This document shows, in pieces, positions 10,601-21,418 of a stretch of DNA of 64,000 nucleotides. A program made the position numbers and the translations under genes. The stretch is taken from positions 14,766,318 to 14,830,317 of the forward strand of contig ML677334.1 of assembly GCA_007922305.1 (NCBI GenBank), given 5' to 3'. The DNA is from Dermatemys mawii. Lineage: Eukaryota > Chordata > Testudines > Dermatemydidae. Within the stretch, counting starts at the first letter, position 1, and each line of letters opens with the position of its first letter. The notes below the pieces were generated by a model. It ran no database searches. It was given only the letters and a program-made list of their open reading frames with translations, and was not told the DNA's origin.

Positions 10601-11308
10601 TACCTTAGCTACTTTCCTCCTCCCCATGAAATAGGGTGATAATTAAAAATATCTGAGGCCTTTGAGCTTACAGCTTCAAAATTTAAATAAGAGAAGGTTA
10701 TGTTCAGTGACACATGGTCAGCTGTGAAACTCAGGCCTGTGGCTTCTACCACAGAGATCTCTTCTATTGATATGTAGGGCATGCTGCATAGCTTGTATGT
10801 TTTCCTAGGAGAAATTCACTGTGGTGAAAAAAAATTATATATAAGGCCATATGCACCATTTAAAAAGTACAGAAGAGTTTGCATAACCCTTGGAGCCCTC
10901 CCGCCCCGGGGATAATTTGATCAAGCTTGTTCAGGGTTGTTGTTTTTTTAAAAAAAATAATATAACATTTTCCCCCTAGCATAACTTTTTGGGGCTGGCT
11001 CTTTAAATTAGCCAAAGCTGTGCAACTGCAGCCCTAAAGTAGGCATTTTATGTATAGCTGCTGGTTGTTGACTTTCTCTCAGCTGGTAAGTACCTACTAT
11101 TTTTAACTCTTTTATGCTATTGTGGAGATGGTATAGTCTCACAGAAATATTGTTTAGTATGGGAAAGGACTTTTAAATCCTCTGATAAGAACAATGACTG
11201 AGCAGTGTCATAACTGGTATTAACTTATTTTATTAAAAGATCAATTATACTTACAAATGATATCAGAGTACTAATATTTTTGCTGCTAGCAGTAATAGTG
11301 TTTATGTA
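10601..11308. other. No gene seen
   Basis: A+T-rich sequence with no recognised exon or repeat end. A CCCGCCCCGGGG patch near 10905 is isolated. Confidence 0.5.
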
Positions 11309-12154
11309 TGGGATCCATGAGGATATTTAGACACCTAAATCCCAATTTTGGCTGTCCTGAGATCTACAGTACTCTCAATGAACCTTGTAGGTGCCTAAAC
11401 GTACTTAGTACCAAAGTTTGTCCAAGTAAAAGTTCTCTAGGTGCATATTTTTACTCTCTGGGTATGTGCACAGCTGCCTCCATCTATGTAGCTGGATGTC
11501 TATCTTCTGACTGTGCCTCAAAGCAATTCACAAACCAAGGGAAAATAGGTGTTGGCCTACCTAAATCACATGTGGGGTCTGGTCTGCCTGCTGTACTCAT
11601 AGCCCTCCTACAGGATTAGGTACCATTCAATGTTCAGCTGGAGGAGGAGGAGTTGATATGATGGTGGAAGTGCCTGTCTTATAACTATTAGCCCAGTGGT
11701 TATAGAATTCTCCTGAGAAGTAGGATCTCCCTGTTCAAATCCTTTCTTTCCCTCTGTCAGAGCACTAGGCTAAAAGTTGTAAGTTGAGCAGCACCACCCC
11801 CATTTTGTGTGGGATGAGGTAGGAACCTAACTCATTCTCTCCAAAGGTGGCCTAGGTGTTTAAACTGCCTATCTCAAGCTGGCTGGTTCCTGTTCATGGA
11901 TCACTAAACTAACATAGGCACCTATTTTGATTGGAGTGGTAGGGGTTAGCATATGCTCCTCTGGTTTGCATTTCCCTTTGACTAGCATAGGTAGGAAGTT
12001 GCCAAGCACTCTTAGGTGCCTATCTTTCCCCATTCATTGTACAGGAGCCTAGGCTCCTAACTTGGCTTTGTGTATCACAGTGTTGTGCCTGTGATTTTCT
12101 AGGTGCTGTGATGCTCAGCAATGCAATACCTAAATCTCTTCATGGAATCTACCC
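11309..12154. mobile_element. Inverted-repeat DNA element of the TAGGCACCTAA family
   Basis: The left end is TGGGATCCATGAGGATATTT. The right end, read backwards, is GGGTAGATTCCATGAAGAGA. TATGTA flanks both sides (11303-11308 and 12155-12160). The body carries GACACCTAAATCC and TAGGTGCCTAAAC on the left, AGCACTCTTAGGTGCCTATC on the right, and a tRNA-like GCCCAGTGGTTATAGAATTC with GTTCAAATCC near 11690-11745. The open frame at 11308-11619 lies inside and has no known domain. Non-autonomous. Confidence 0.65.
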
Positions 12155-13039
12155 TATGTAGTTACCACTGTTACCCCGGATTGCAAAAAGATGCAGTGAA
12201 TGTTAGGAGCTTTTTCTGTGGTAGTTACCAATAGTAGTTCCCCAGTAGCTTTATAGTAGCCCCAATAAATTTCTTCCCTTTTCTAATTATAGAGATAATT
12301 GTGGTATCTCAGATAATATTGGAAAATAATGGTTAGTAAATTCATATAATTTAATGTTGACTATTGTATAGTTCACAGGTAGCTGGGTTGTAGGATGGAA
12401 CAGTAGACCAGTACTAGATGAAACATCTGAGAATATTTTTTTGTGCGCTCTAGGAAGTGATAATTTGTGTGTTCTTCAGGGTTATGACGTAAGTATTAAT
12501 TCCATTACATGACTGTATAGGATTTGTCAGCTAATCAAAAACTAACAAATATGTAAATTTGTGGAGCAATTGGGATGATAACTGAAAGAGGTTGATAATA
12601 CATGGTGTTATGCTTGAAATATTTGCCTTCCAATATTTTTTTCATTCAGTATGCTTCTCGAACTCTGCTTTTAGCTAATGTTCTGTGTTGTGTGACAGAG
12701 TTTTCAAGAGTGTCTGAGCTGCCTTGCACAGGGATTATACATCTTGACATGTATAAAGTTTACTGCTAATTGATTTGTGTTCTTTGTGCCTCATAACTAG
12801 GGCCTCAAGCATTTCTGTAATGTCTGAGCTGGCATTAACACAGCCAACACAACTAGTTACAAAGACCTTAAATTATAGTGTATGGTTTTATGAATGTTCA
12901 ACAGCTAATCTATGTTTTTAAAAAGTACTACACTTTTGGCAAGAACAACAAATTATTTCATGTTAATCACTTGCACTGAGAGCTCTTCTAAATATTAAAC
13001 TGGCACTTGTAACATTGGCTATTTATCATGTCTGAAACT
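12155..13039. other. No gene seen
   Basis: A+T-rich unique-looking sequence without recognised features. Confidence 0.5.
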
Positions 13040-13600
13040 GAATCCTTTCCATGCCATCAGATGTTGCTGAGGTCAAAGTCTCCACCATCTCTGTCAATCT
13101 TGGACTGTTTTTTGTATGTCCTCTGTAGTGTTAAATTCCATAAGGTTTCCCTCTCTAAGCTGTGTTTGACAGAGGGATTCTTTTGGTCACTCTCTTCTCG
13201 CTGTGCTCCAGTTGCCTGTTGGCACGTCTGTTATGGCAGATTCTCTGGCTTCATTCTTAAGACATGTCCCAAATATTTCCATCTTATTTTTTGAGATAAC
13301 CTTTAAGAGAAAGGAGTTGTTGAACGCTGATGAATCCCAATGTTTGCTATACAATAATTCAGTTTAATATCTAGTATTTTCCAGAGACATTTGCTTTTGA
13401 AGGTGTTTAGGCATCTGTCTGTACTTTTGAGTTCCAGCTTCCAAATCCTTGTGCTACAGTGGAAATAACAGTTGAGTTGAAAATTTGAAGTTTGGTCTTT
13501 AGTTCTAGATTTCCTTTAAGACCAAATCATATTTAAGATGCTGAATGTAGCTGCCAATTTGTGACACTATTTCCTTCTGGAAGTTCTGACTGGCTTGCAA
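13040..13600 (-). mobile_element. Old LINE remnant: C-terminal part of a reverse transcriptase ORF
   Basis: Across frame shifts the minus strand gives the order expected for the end of a non-LTR retrotransposon ORF2: a LKTKL-like stretch, a LLYG-like region, then KIRWKYLGHVLRM (YLGHVLRM at 13275-13252), then a GKR-like basic run and a degenerate DIQKTVQDxQRW tail. Several stops and at least two frameshifts separate the blocks. Similar W-GHVLRM tails are known from several LINE clades, so the clade is not assigned. It is much more decayed than the CR1 copies. Confidence 0.6.
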
Positions 13601-14549
13601 TACTTAGTATGTATTGAGATTAATTGATTTACAGGTGATGACCTTATTCTTGTTTGTTTATTATATAAATTAAACAATTCATTAATCCACAAACATTTGT
13701 TTTATATTGATGGATGCATAGTCAAAAATAAAAATCTTCAAACACAATGGGGCTAAATTAATCCGTGGAGCATCTCCAGTGACTTCAGAGAAATTACCTC
13801 ATGGATAAATATGGACCTTTACACTTAAATTCACCTACCTGGAGATTTACCATTGACTTCAATGAGACCAGAATTTCACCTTAGGTGCTCTGAAATATGA
13901 GACTACATCTTTTGCTTGCTATGGAGTGAGAATTTGCGAGATGCTGTCTTTAATTTTCTGCAATTTTGTTAGCAAGCCTTTTTTGTATACTTCCACCACT
14001 ATTATTCTGGCAAATGTTACTGATTATGATTATAAACTATTGCCTTTTATTATAAATTATGGTGTGGTGTTCTTTGTAGGTTAACCATGGTCAGAACTAT
14101 CTTATGTTCTCTAATATTTTAGCTTTTTGAAATAATTAAGTTTCTGCGGTAAGCAATAAACTTAAGAGCAGATCTGGAAAACTGGGGAGGGGGAGGAGAG
14201 AGAGAAATGTTGTGAACTTCTGAATGCAAACTGAACTGAATGTTATGGTCCTAACTTCTTTAACTAGCTTGTATGTGTGCAATTGAATGAGCTAATTATT
14301 TTTCATTAGACTATTTGCAGAAATAGAAAATGTTGAGAGTGTTTGTTTACATAAATCCTTAGAAGTTTTTCCTTATCCTTCTTAAAAGCTCTTTGTGAGA
14401 CTGGAATTCATCCAGACAGAAGAAACCATAGTTCTTGGCTTAGGTGACCAATCAATATTTGTGCCAATTAGTGGATGAGCTAAAATATGTTTCCCTAAAC
14501 CATTAGCCAAATAATTACAAGAGAAGCCAAACACAAGACAACTAATTAT
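13601..14549. other. No gene; probable MITE fragment at 13740-13890
   Basis: The stretch 13740-13890 contains CCATTGACTTCAATGAGACC and similar words typical of short foldback MITEs, without clear ends. The rest is A+T-rich with nothing recognised. Confidence 0.4.
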
Positions 14550-14780
14550 TATTGTTGTTTAAAATAATAATAATTAAAAATAATAACATGGCAGCACCTG
14601 GGAACCCTAGTCATGAACTGGAACCCAGTGTAGAAACTGTACAAACACAGAAAAGGTGCCTGCGATCTTAGTATAAAATGGATGCAGACAGATGGTGGAG
14701 CCCAGGGAAACAAGGGGCACAGTAATCAGTGATGGAAAGGGGAAAGTATGCAAGAGGATAACCCCACATAATGACAAAGA
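14550..14780 (+). repeat. Dispersed repeat with CTGTACAAACACAGA motif
   Basis: An (AAT)n tract (14550-14590) is followed by GGGAACCCTAGTCATGAACT and GAAACTGTACAAACACAGAA. The same order (AAT tract, then a GTAC...TTTAC word, then GAGCTTACAAACTAA) occurs at 37365-37480. I recognise this as a widespread amniote, probably SINE/LINE-tail type, repeat, but cannot name the family. It continues beyond the MITE at 14781. Confidence 0.5.
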
Positions 14781-14918
14781 CATAGGTGCTGGATCTAGGC
14801 AACATGGGGGGTGTGGAAGCATCCCCTGACTTGAAATGATTTCCATCGTATCCAGGGTTTACATATTGGTTCAATGGCTCTAAGAACCCCCACTTTACAA
14901 ATTGTTCCAGCACCCCTG
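14781..14918. mobile_element. 138-bp hAT-type MITE with perfect 8-bp TSD
   Basis: The left end CATAGGTGCTGGA and right end TCCAGCACCCCTG are inverted repeats (canonical CAGGGGTGCTGGA with two changes). GACAAAGA flanks both sides exactly (14773-14780 and 14919-14926). No coding capacity. The long minus-strand open frame 15111-14668 runs straight through this element and its TSDs, so it is not a real gene. Confidence 0.88.
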
Positions 14919-14926
14919 GACAAAGA

Positions 14927-15756
14927 TTGCCAGAAATAAAATTAACCTGAAAGATTCCCCTCTCCCCCTCATTGTTGCTCTTTTCCCTTCTACCTTCCCA
15001 AGTGTAAATAACTTTACAGTGAAGACCAAATACTTCTAGACAGATGGACAGCTGCAACGATGCAAGATGACAAAGTACCAGCTTGTTTGCTTTTCTCTTC
15101 TTTCTTTCCACATCCTATAGGGCCATTTGGGGATACTTAAGCATAATTAGGAAAAATATTCATAACCATAGGACCATATTCTCTATCCTTTCCCTTAATC
15201 ATACTTGGCCCCACAGAAATTAATAGGATTGTTCACCTGTAACTGAGATGATTTTCCCTTTTTAACAGTTTGTACATAGCAAGGTGAATTGTATTTTGAA
15301 AACAATCTGAGCAGTGCATTAAAATCACAACAAAATACAATGGTTGCTAATCTCTATCCCTCTTTGTGTAGTTGTTAGCAATGTTGCATCTAACAGTGAA
15401 GTATCTGGGACAGATCTGATTCATCTGGCTCTGTGCTAGTCTCCTCAGTCCTTTTGATTCTTAGACTTCAATTAACAAAAGCGTTGGTCACCAGTACAAA
15501 GTTGCACTAACTTGTCTGCTGTTGCTGTCAAGATTTCTTCAAGCCACTGGACTTGCTTTTATAGGAAGTAGCATGTACTTGACCCATGCTCCATCCACAG
15601 TGATCTCGGCCTCGATATTGGATCTGTCACTATATAAGTGAGTCCTATATTGGGATGAGAACTAGTCTGCTCTGCTCTTTTCCCACATGAGCTATCTGTT
15701 TGGAGGATGTCTGGGCAGCCCACTTCCGATTCTGGAATGGCAGCATGTAGGCACTA
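14927..15756. other. No gene seen
   Basis: Mixed-composition unique-looking sequence. No exon or RNA gene recognised. Confidence 0.5.
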
Positions 15757-15912
15757 TAAGGTGACCAGACAGAAAATGTGAAAAATCGGGACAGAGTTTG
15801 GGGGTTAAGAGGAGCCTATATATATATATAATAGTATATAATATATATATATATACACACAAATACAAATATCAGGACTGTGCCTATACAGTCAGGACAT
15901 CTGGTCACCCTA
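15757..15912. mobile_element. hAT-type MITE with internal (TA)n
   Basis: The ends are TAAGGTGACCAG and CTGGTCACCCTA. The flanks AGGCACTA (15749-15756) and AGGCACTG (15913-15920) match at 7 of 8. The body has AATCGGGACAGAG, GGAGCCTATATATA and TCAGGACTGTGCCTATA, matching copies at 2339 and 25439. A TA dinucleotide expansion (about 15818-15855) lengthens this copy. Confidence 0.88.
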
Positions 15913-16068
15913 AGGCACTGGGAACCAGTAACCTTTACTCTAACACCAGGCAGTATAGTTAAATTCACTCAGAACTGTTTTAGGGGGTGCACTGTGCTAC
16001 TGACCCCCCAAGAACCAAATAACATGATGTCTGGGGTTTCAGATGTGCGGTCTAAGATATAATAGCAG

Positions 16069-16230
16069 TGACAAAGAGTTCTGTGGCACCTTCCACTGGA
16101 TGCATCCGACGAAGTGGGTATTAGCCCATGAAATCTTATGCTCTAAAATTTTAGTTAGTCTTTAAGGTACCACAGGACTGTTTGTCACTTGTGCAATTCC
16201 AGACTAACACGGCTACCCCTCTGATTCTTA
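16069..16230 (+). mobile_element. Penelope-like element terminal fragment (lineage B)
   Basis: The core GCATCCGACGAAGTGGGTAT followed by ATGAAATCTTATGCTC is the terminal region seen on the minus strand at 57752-57845. It is bracketed by inverted arms, GTGACAAAGAGTTCTGTGGC (16069) and its counterpart near 16163-16187, which reads backwards as GTGACAAACAGTCCTGTGGT. The tail GACTAACACGGCTACCCCTC follows. PLEs commonly leave short, partly inverted terminal copies. The hairpin is discussed in the findings. Confidence 0.7.
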
Positions 16231-19200
16231 AGATATAATCCTGTCAGACAGCTGAGCCATATAGGCAGGGCCAAGAGAAGAGGTTAGCCCACCTGTGTGT
16301 GACTATTATCATTTAGCAAAAACAAACCCACCCCTGTTTCTGTGCTAATATGAAAGACAGTAATGAAAAACAACGGTTCATTAGCCTTCTATCTTAAGTT
16401 ACACTCTGTGCTTAATTCTCCTCTTTAATTCCTCCTAAACTGTTACTGTGAAATTCATTTACTGGAACTGAAAAAGGAAGTAACTAGATAAATCCTGTTA
16501 TCTGCTTAATATGGTATCCAGGGCAGGGTTGACCATACTGACAACTAGTGTATGCTAAAATCAAACTAAAGGAAAAACAACATTCAGAGAATATTCTCTG
16601 ATATAGGGCCATTGGGGAAGCTGCTAAATCTGTAGCTGATATGCACTTGTGTATATACATATATGCAGAACCCAGAGTATACAAGAACCATGCATATCAT
16701 TCCTGGCTTTATAGCCCTATATAAGAGCAATTAATCTTAATAGGAAGACAAAGTACATACACCAACAGGTGCACACACACACACCTGACATGTAAGCATT
16801 TTACATATCAAACCTGCAAAGCAGTATGCCTGGAGTTTGCCTTCTGCACTAGTTTTCAGATAGCAGAATGCAAGGGGCTTCATGGAAATTAAGTAGGGAG
16901 GTATCAGGTCATGCACAACCCATTAACAAAATGTAGAATAACTACTAGTAGCCTAGTAATGCACAAGCAGGCTGCTGCATGAGGTTCACAGGGAGTTATC
17001 TTATTTATGCCTGCTGTGTATCTTTCTACAGGATCAAGGCCTCCAGGAGAGCAGTTAGATACAGACATCTAGCTGATCCTTTAAAAAAGACTTACCTGAG
17101 AACAGAAAACATGGCAATTGCTGTAAATCATGTTTTCCTCAGGAAATCACAAATTTCCTTACATAGAATATATGCCATAGGTCTGCCTACTATAGAAACA
17201 TTTTAGCTGTTCCTGTCACCTGAGTCACTACTTCCATTTTAAGCACTCAGCTGCAAGAGCTGGGTCAATTTCAAAGGGAGTCCTGAGAAAATAAAATCCC
17301 AGTGGTAAAAATCAAAGCCACCTGTGAGGAGCTAACATTTTTAAAAAATCTTTAATGAAAGGAGTTGTGGATTCTTAATATTTCACAGTAAATTTGATTA
17401 GCAGATTTGATCTCTCTAAAAGCACAGCTGCTGGGGCTATATTAAAAAAAAAAAAACAACAAAACAAAATATTCTACTCACAGATGGAGAACTGAAGAAT
17501 TGACACCTGTAGGCATTTGGGAAAAAATATGCTATAAATTTAAGCATAACCCTGGGTCCTAAAATATGTTGTGTTTGGGTAGAGAAAAAAAAACATATCT
17601 GAAATTAGTAATAGATGAGCGACAAATGTATTTGATTCAGATAAGCATCTTGGCCGAGATTTAAAAAATCTTCATCCCCCACCCATGGCTGGTGCTACTG
17701 TTTGAAGTTGGAGAAACAATGACCTACTCTACCACTGATGCTGGCTGGTGATTTTTCTGAAGCCAAAGGATGGAAGCTTCCAACAGAGAAGTGACATGCA
17801 GGAGATATCTTTGAATTGTAGTTCTTCTGTGTGTATGTATACATGTGCGCACACAGAATATTAAAACATAATATAACATTATTTAGACTGCAAAGCTAAT
17901 CGCTCAAAAATTTGGACATGTCTATATGTCCTTAATGCAGTATATGTTGTATCCAAGGGAGCCCAGACAGGCTTTTTAGTCACAGCTCAGTGGCTATGGG
18001 GAGATCCTGCCCTTTGGTGTTCCCAGTAGTGGAAGGTAGATGGGCTTCTGGGATATGTGGAGAAATAGTGAAGCCTGTTTCAGCTCTCTAGCCTGTCTTC
18101 TCCCTACCTGATAAAGCTGCTTCAGTAGCTCCAGGTATTCCCAATACAGTATGTGCTGCCATTGTTGCTATGGCAGAATCATGAACCCAGCACTTTAGAA
18201 TGTTCAGGTTCAGTTGTTGTTTTGGCATGCTGGGGATAAATGCAAACAAGAGGTGCAAAATGTTAAAAATCATCAAATTGTAGCTTGGTGAAACATGAAT
18301 GGAATTTCATGTGACAAAGAAAAGGCACTTCACTAACCTGGGGGCTCTTTCCCTGGTGAATTTCAAAGAACTATGACAATCAATTACAGTGTTAGAACTT
18401 CTTAAAATAAGTCTCATGAAGGTTTACAGTGAAAAACATAAGTCAACACACATCTATCTTATATAAAGGCTCAACCACTATCTACTGATGGAAACTTAAG
18501 GCAGGCCTAACAACTTCTGTCTTTCTGTCCGATTGCCCTCAACACCTCCTGCATCACTTGAGAGAGACCTTTTTTTTCATCTTCCAGGTTCCTCTTGTTC
18601 TGAGTTCCTGGGCTTTGACTTTTCTGCACACAAATAGTTTTGCATGTTGGCTGGGGAGTAGGTAAAATCAAAGTCAATATTTTGACCATTTTTTCTTAAC
18701 AGCCCTTAGATATTTGGTTTATCTTGAGCTCTTCTTTTCTCTTCCTATAAGGTTTTTTTTCTTACAAACTTCTATTGCATTAACCAAATATAGTCATGCA
18801 GTAAAGATGATAACCAGAACAACACACAGTTTTCAGACATTATTGCAGAGAAGCTCCAATTCCATTACCAAACTGTCCAGTATTCTGATACTGTCTTACA
18901 ACCTAAGCCCTTTATTCTCATGTTAATTACTGTATACGTAGAACTCTTCATCATGTAAAAGGAACAATTTCATACAGACTCACATTGTGTCTTGAAACCA
19001 TGGATGTAAACTATGTAGGAGCAAATGGAACCTAGGACTGAACAGGACCTAGCTTCTAGTTCTGTGTATGTAGTCTGGTGGGTGAAATAGTGAACTCCAG
19101 TGGACACAAATAACAGAATATAGATATCTAGTTCTCAGAGCCCATATTTTCCAGAATTGCACGATAGTATTTGCAAGCAAAAAAGTGCATGCAAATGATT

Positions 19201-19556
19201 TATGCACACATCTACCATTTTGCATTTACAAGCACAGTAATTGAAGTTGAAAATTATGCAAGCATAGTTTTCCCACTTGTAATTATAAACCTCTATTTGT
19301 ACTTGGTAGTTGGGAATGCAAACTCTATCATTTCCATTTGCAATTCACTGCTCCCACAATACTGTGTCTGCAAATATTGGTAGGAACAAAGATATAACAG
19401 CAGAACCAAAATAGAGCCAATTTTTGGAAAACTTGAAAAGTAAAACATACGAAAAATGAGCCCCTGTTTAAATGTTTCCTTCATATTCAAGTTAACTGAA
19501 GCAAGCCAGAAGGTGGCTGATAAATACTTTGGAAGTTCATGATTTAAAACTGAAAG
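16231..19556. other. About 3.3 kb without recognised gene or element
   Basis: A+T-rich sequence with small simple repeats only: (CA)n at 16771-16784, an A-rich run near 17442-17466, and a GTGTGTATGTAT stretch near 17830. Open frames at 16484, 16979, 18088, 18507, 18714 and 19171-19490 are short and lack motifs. This is the longest repeat-poor stretch of the left half. Confidence 0.5.
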
Positions 19557-19672
19557 TCACTGAGCCCCTTAAACTCCCACTGAAATAACTTCTCTTCCTC
19601 CCACTGAAATCAATGGGAATTTGTCATACTCAGTGCCCAGCTCAAGGTGCTCAGCACCTTGCAGGATCAGAT
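19557..19672. repeat. Probable MITE fragment
   Basis: It contains CCCACTGAAATCAATGGGAA (itself a short foldback), then AAGGTGCTCAGCACCTTGCA (a perfect palindrome centre), then GGATCAGATACC. Such words are typical of short vertebrate hAT MITEs. Ends and TSD are unclear. Confidence 0.45.
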
Positions 19673-19952
19673 ACCTACATCACCTAAATTAACAGCTGGG
19701 CTCTGTGAACGGCTTCTCAAATTCCAGATTAAAAGTGGCCTTTTGCATCAATGAGAGAAGCTGAAGACCCATCTCTCACATGTTGACGTTTTAATGTAGG
19801 AGCATTGTTGTTCTAGTGCTGGCAGTATTTGAAAACTAACAGTGCAAGGAGCACTTTAACGGATCTCAGTAGCGGAGGTGCTAAAATGTTGTTAAGCTAT
19901 CATCTGGTGCTGCCTGTACCCACAAAACACTACCACAACACTGGGAGAGCAA

Positions 19953-20393
19953 GGAAATATAATATTGATTCAATTATAATCAATATTATAACTGATAATA
20001 ATATCAATATTAATCAATTATAAATATAATCATTATAATTATCAATAATATATAATCATTATAATATCAATTATATAATTGATTATGATATATAATATAT
20101 AATATAATTATATATTATATATAATATAGTATATTATATGTAGTATTATATACAATTGTATATAATATATATTAATCATTATATAAATATTATTAATTAA
20201 TATATAAATTAATATTTATATAATATCAATATATAAATATTATTATAGAATATATATTATATTATATATAATATCATTATATAATAATTATCAATAATAC
20301 CAATCAATTATTAATAATCAATATTATAATTGATAATATAATATAATTATATTATTGATTATATCAATATAATAGGAAAGATAATATTGATTC
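19953..20393. repeat. A+T island with 19-bp flanking direct repeat
   Basis: About 420 bp of almost only A and T, made of permuted AATAT/TATAAT/ATCAAT words with many small inverted repeats able to form cruciforms. It is bracketed by GGAAATATAATATTGATTC (19953-19971) and GGAAAGATAATATTGATTC (20375-20393), 18 of 19 identical. No coding content. It may be a slippage-expanded microsatellite or an insertion with target duplication. Confidence 0.85.
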
Positions 20394-21300
20394 TTGAAGG
20401 GCAGCACCAAGCAGTTGTCATGTCAATGAACTACAGCTGCAGTAGTTCTAATTGAACAGAATCACAACATGCCCAGACCTGGGAGTATTTTTGAAATTAA
20501 TTTTCTTCAACCAGTATATTGTGAGCATTTGCTGGTAGCCATTTCACAGACACCAAAGATCTGGGAAATGCAACTTTCCAAAGCAGTAGCAAGGAATGAT
20601 GTCCCATGTTTAGGAGACTAAAATGGAAAGGGGTAGTGCATAGCACTGCATTGGGGATTAGAGAAGGCGTGGGCTGTGAGCTTTCAGAATGGTGAATGAA
20701 GGAAATAAAATTGTTGGTATTTGATGCTATAGAGAAGCACAGATATAATCAGAATGTGAGAAAGAGGGACAAATAGCTTTGGAGTAAAATAAACACTGCT
20801 AATTTCATCCATTCTTAGAATCAAACTTGTACTAAACTTGTTTATTCCTCAATTGAAAACAGAGTCCTCCAAATCTGGGTAATATGTGTTCAGGTGATTC
20901 TCTGAGGGGCTAAGACCCATCAGCTCACTGGAAAAGTTAATCAATGGGAAGAGAGGGTACTTGGTGCATCTCAAGATTGTTCACATGACTTTACAGAATA
21001 TTCTTACTGATCAAAAGCACACTTAGTAGGGCTGTTTTTATGAGATTTCTATCTCACTAGTTTGGAAAGTGCACAGAAGCTTCAAATTAACATCCAGACA
21101 AAAACAGTACTTTCAGCCTTTTGATGTTCATTTATCAGTGAGAACAATGAGACAAATCCTGTCCTTATTTAAAACTGTGCAATGCTACTGATACCAGTGC
21201 ATTTGTATAGTTGTAACTGAGGACAGAGTGCGTCCTAATTTGCACAGATAACAACACACATGGCTTCTTTATGCTTTTACATCTTATCTCCACTTTATAC
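20394..21300. other. No gene seen
   Basis: Unique-looking A+T-rich sequence. No repeat end or exon recognised. Confidence 0.5.
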
Positions 21301-21418
21301 TGATGCTATGTCTACCATACAGATTACTTCAGTATAACTTAGTCCTCAGGGGTGTGAATAATCCACATCCTGGAGCAATCTAAGTTATACCTACCTAAGC
21401 GTCAGTGTAAACAGGGAT
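21301..21418. mobile_element. Short MITE of the TGTCTACAC family
   Basis: The left end TGCTATGTCTACCATACAGA and the right end GCGTCAGTGTAAACAGGGAT (backwards ATCCCTGTTTACACTGACGC) are degenerate inverted repeats of the family at 43097 and 61027. Internal AAGTTATACCTACC and GTATAACTTAGTCC are also inverted. No TSD. Confidence 0.5.

Noticed and set aside
11690..11750. tRNA-like GCCCAGTGGTTATAGAATTC / GTTCAAATCC as a tRNA gene
   Set aside because: No cloverleaf can be drawn; it lies inside a repeat family with several similar copies.
14668..15111. 147-codon minus-strand open frame
   Set aside because: It runs through the 14781-14918 MITE and both its TSDs, so it cannot be an ancestral gene.
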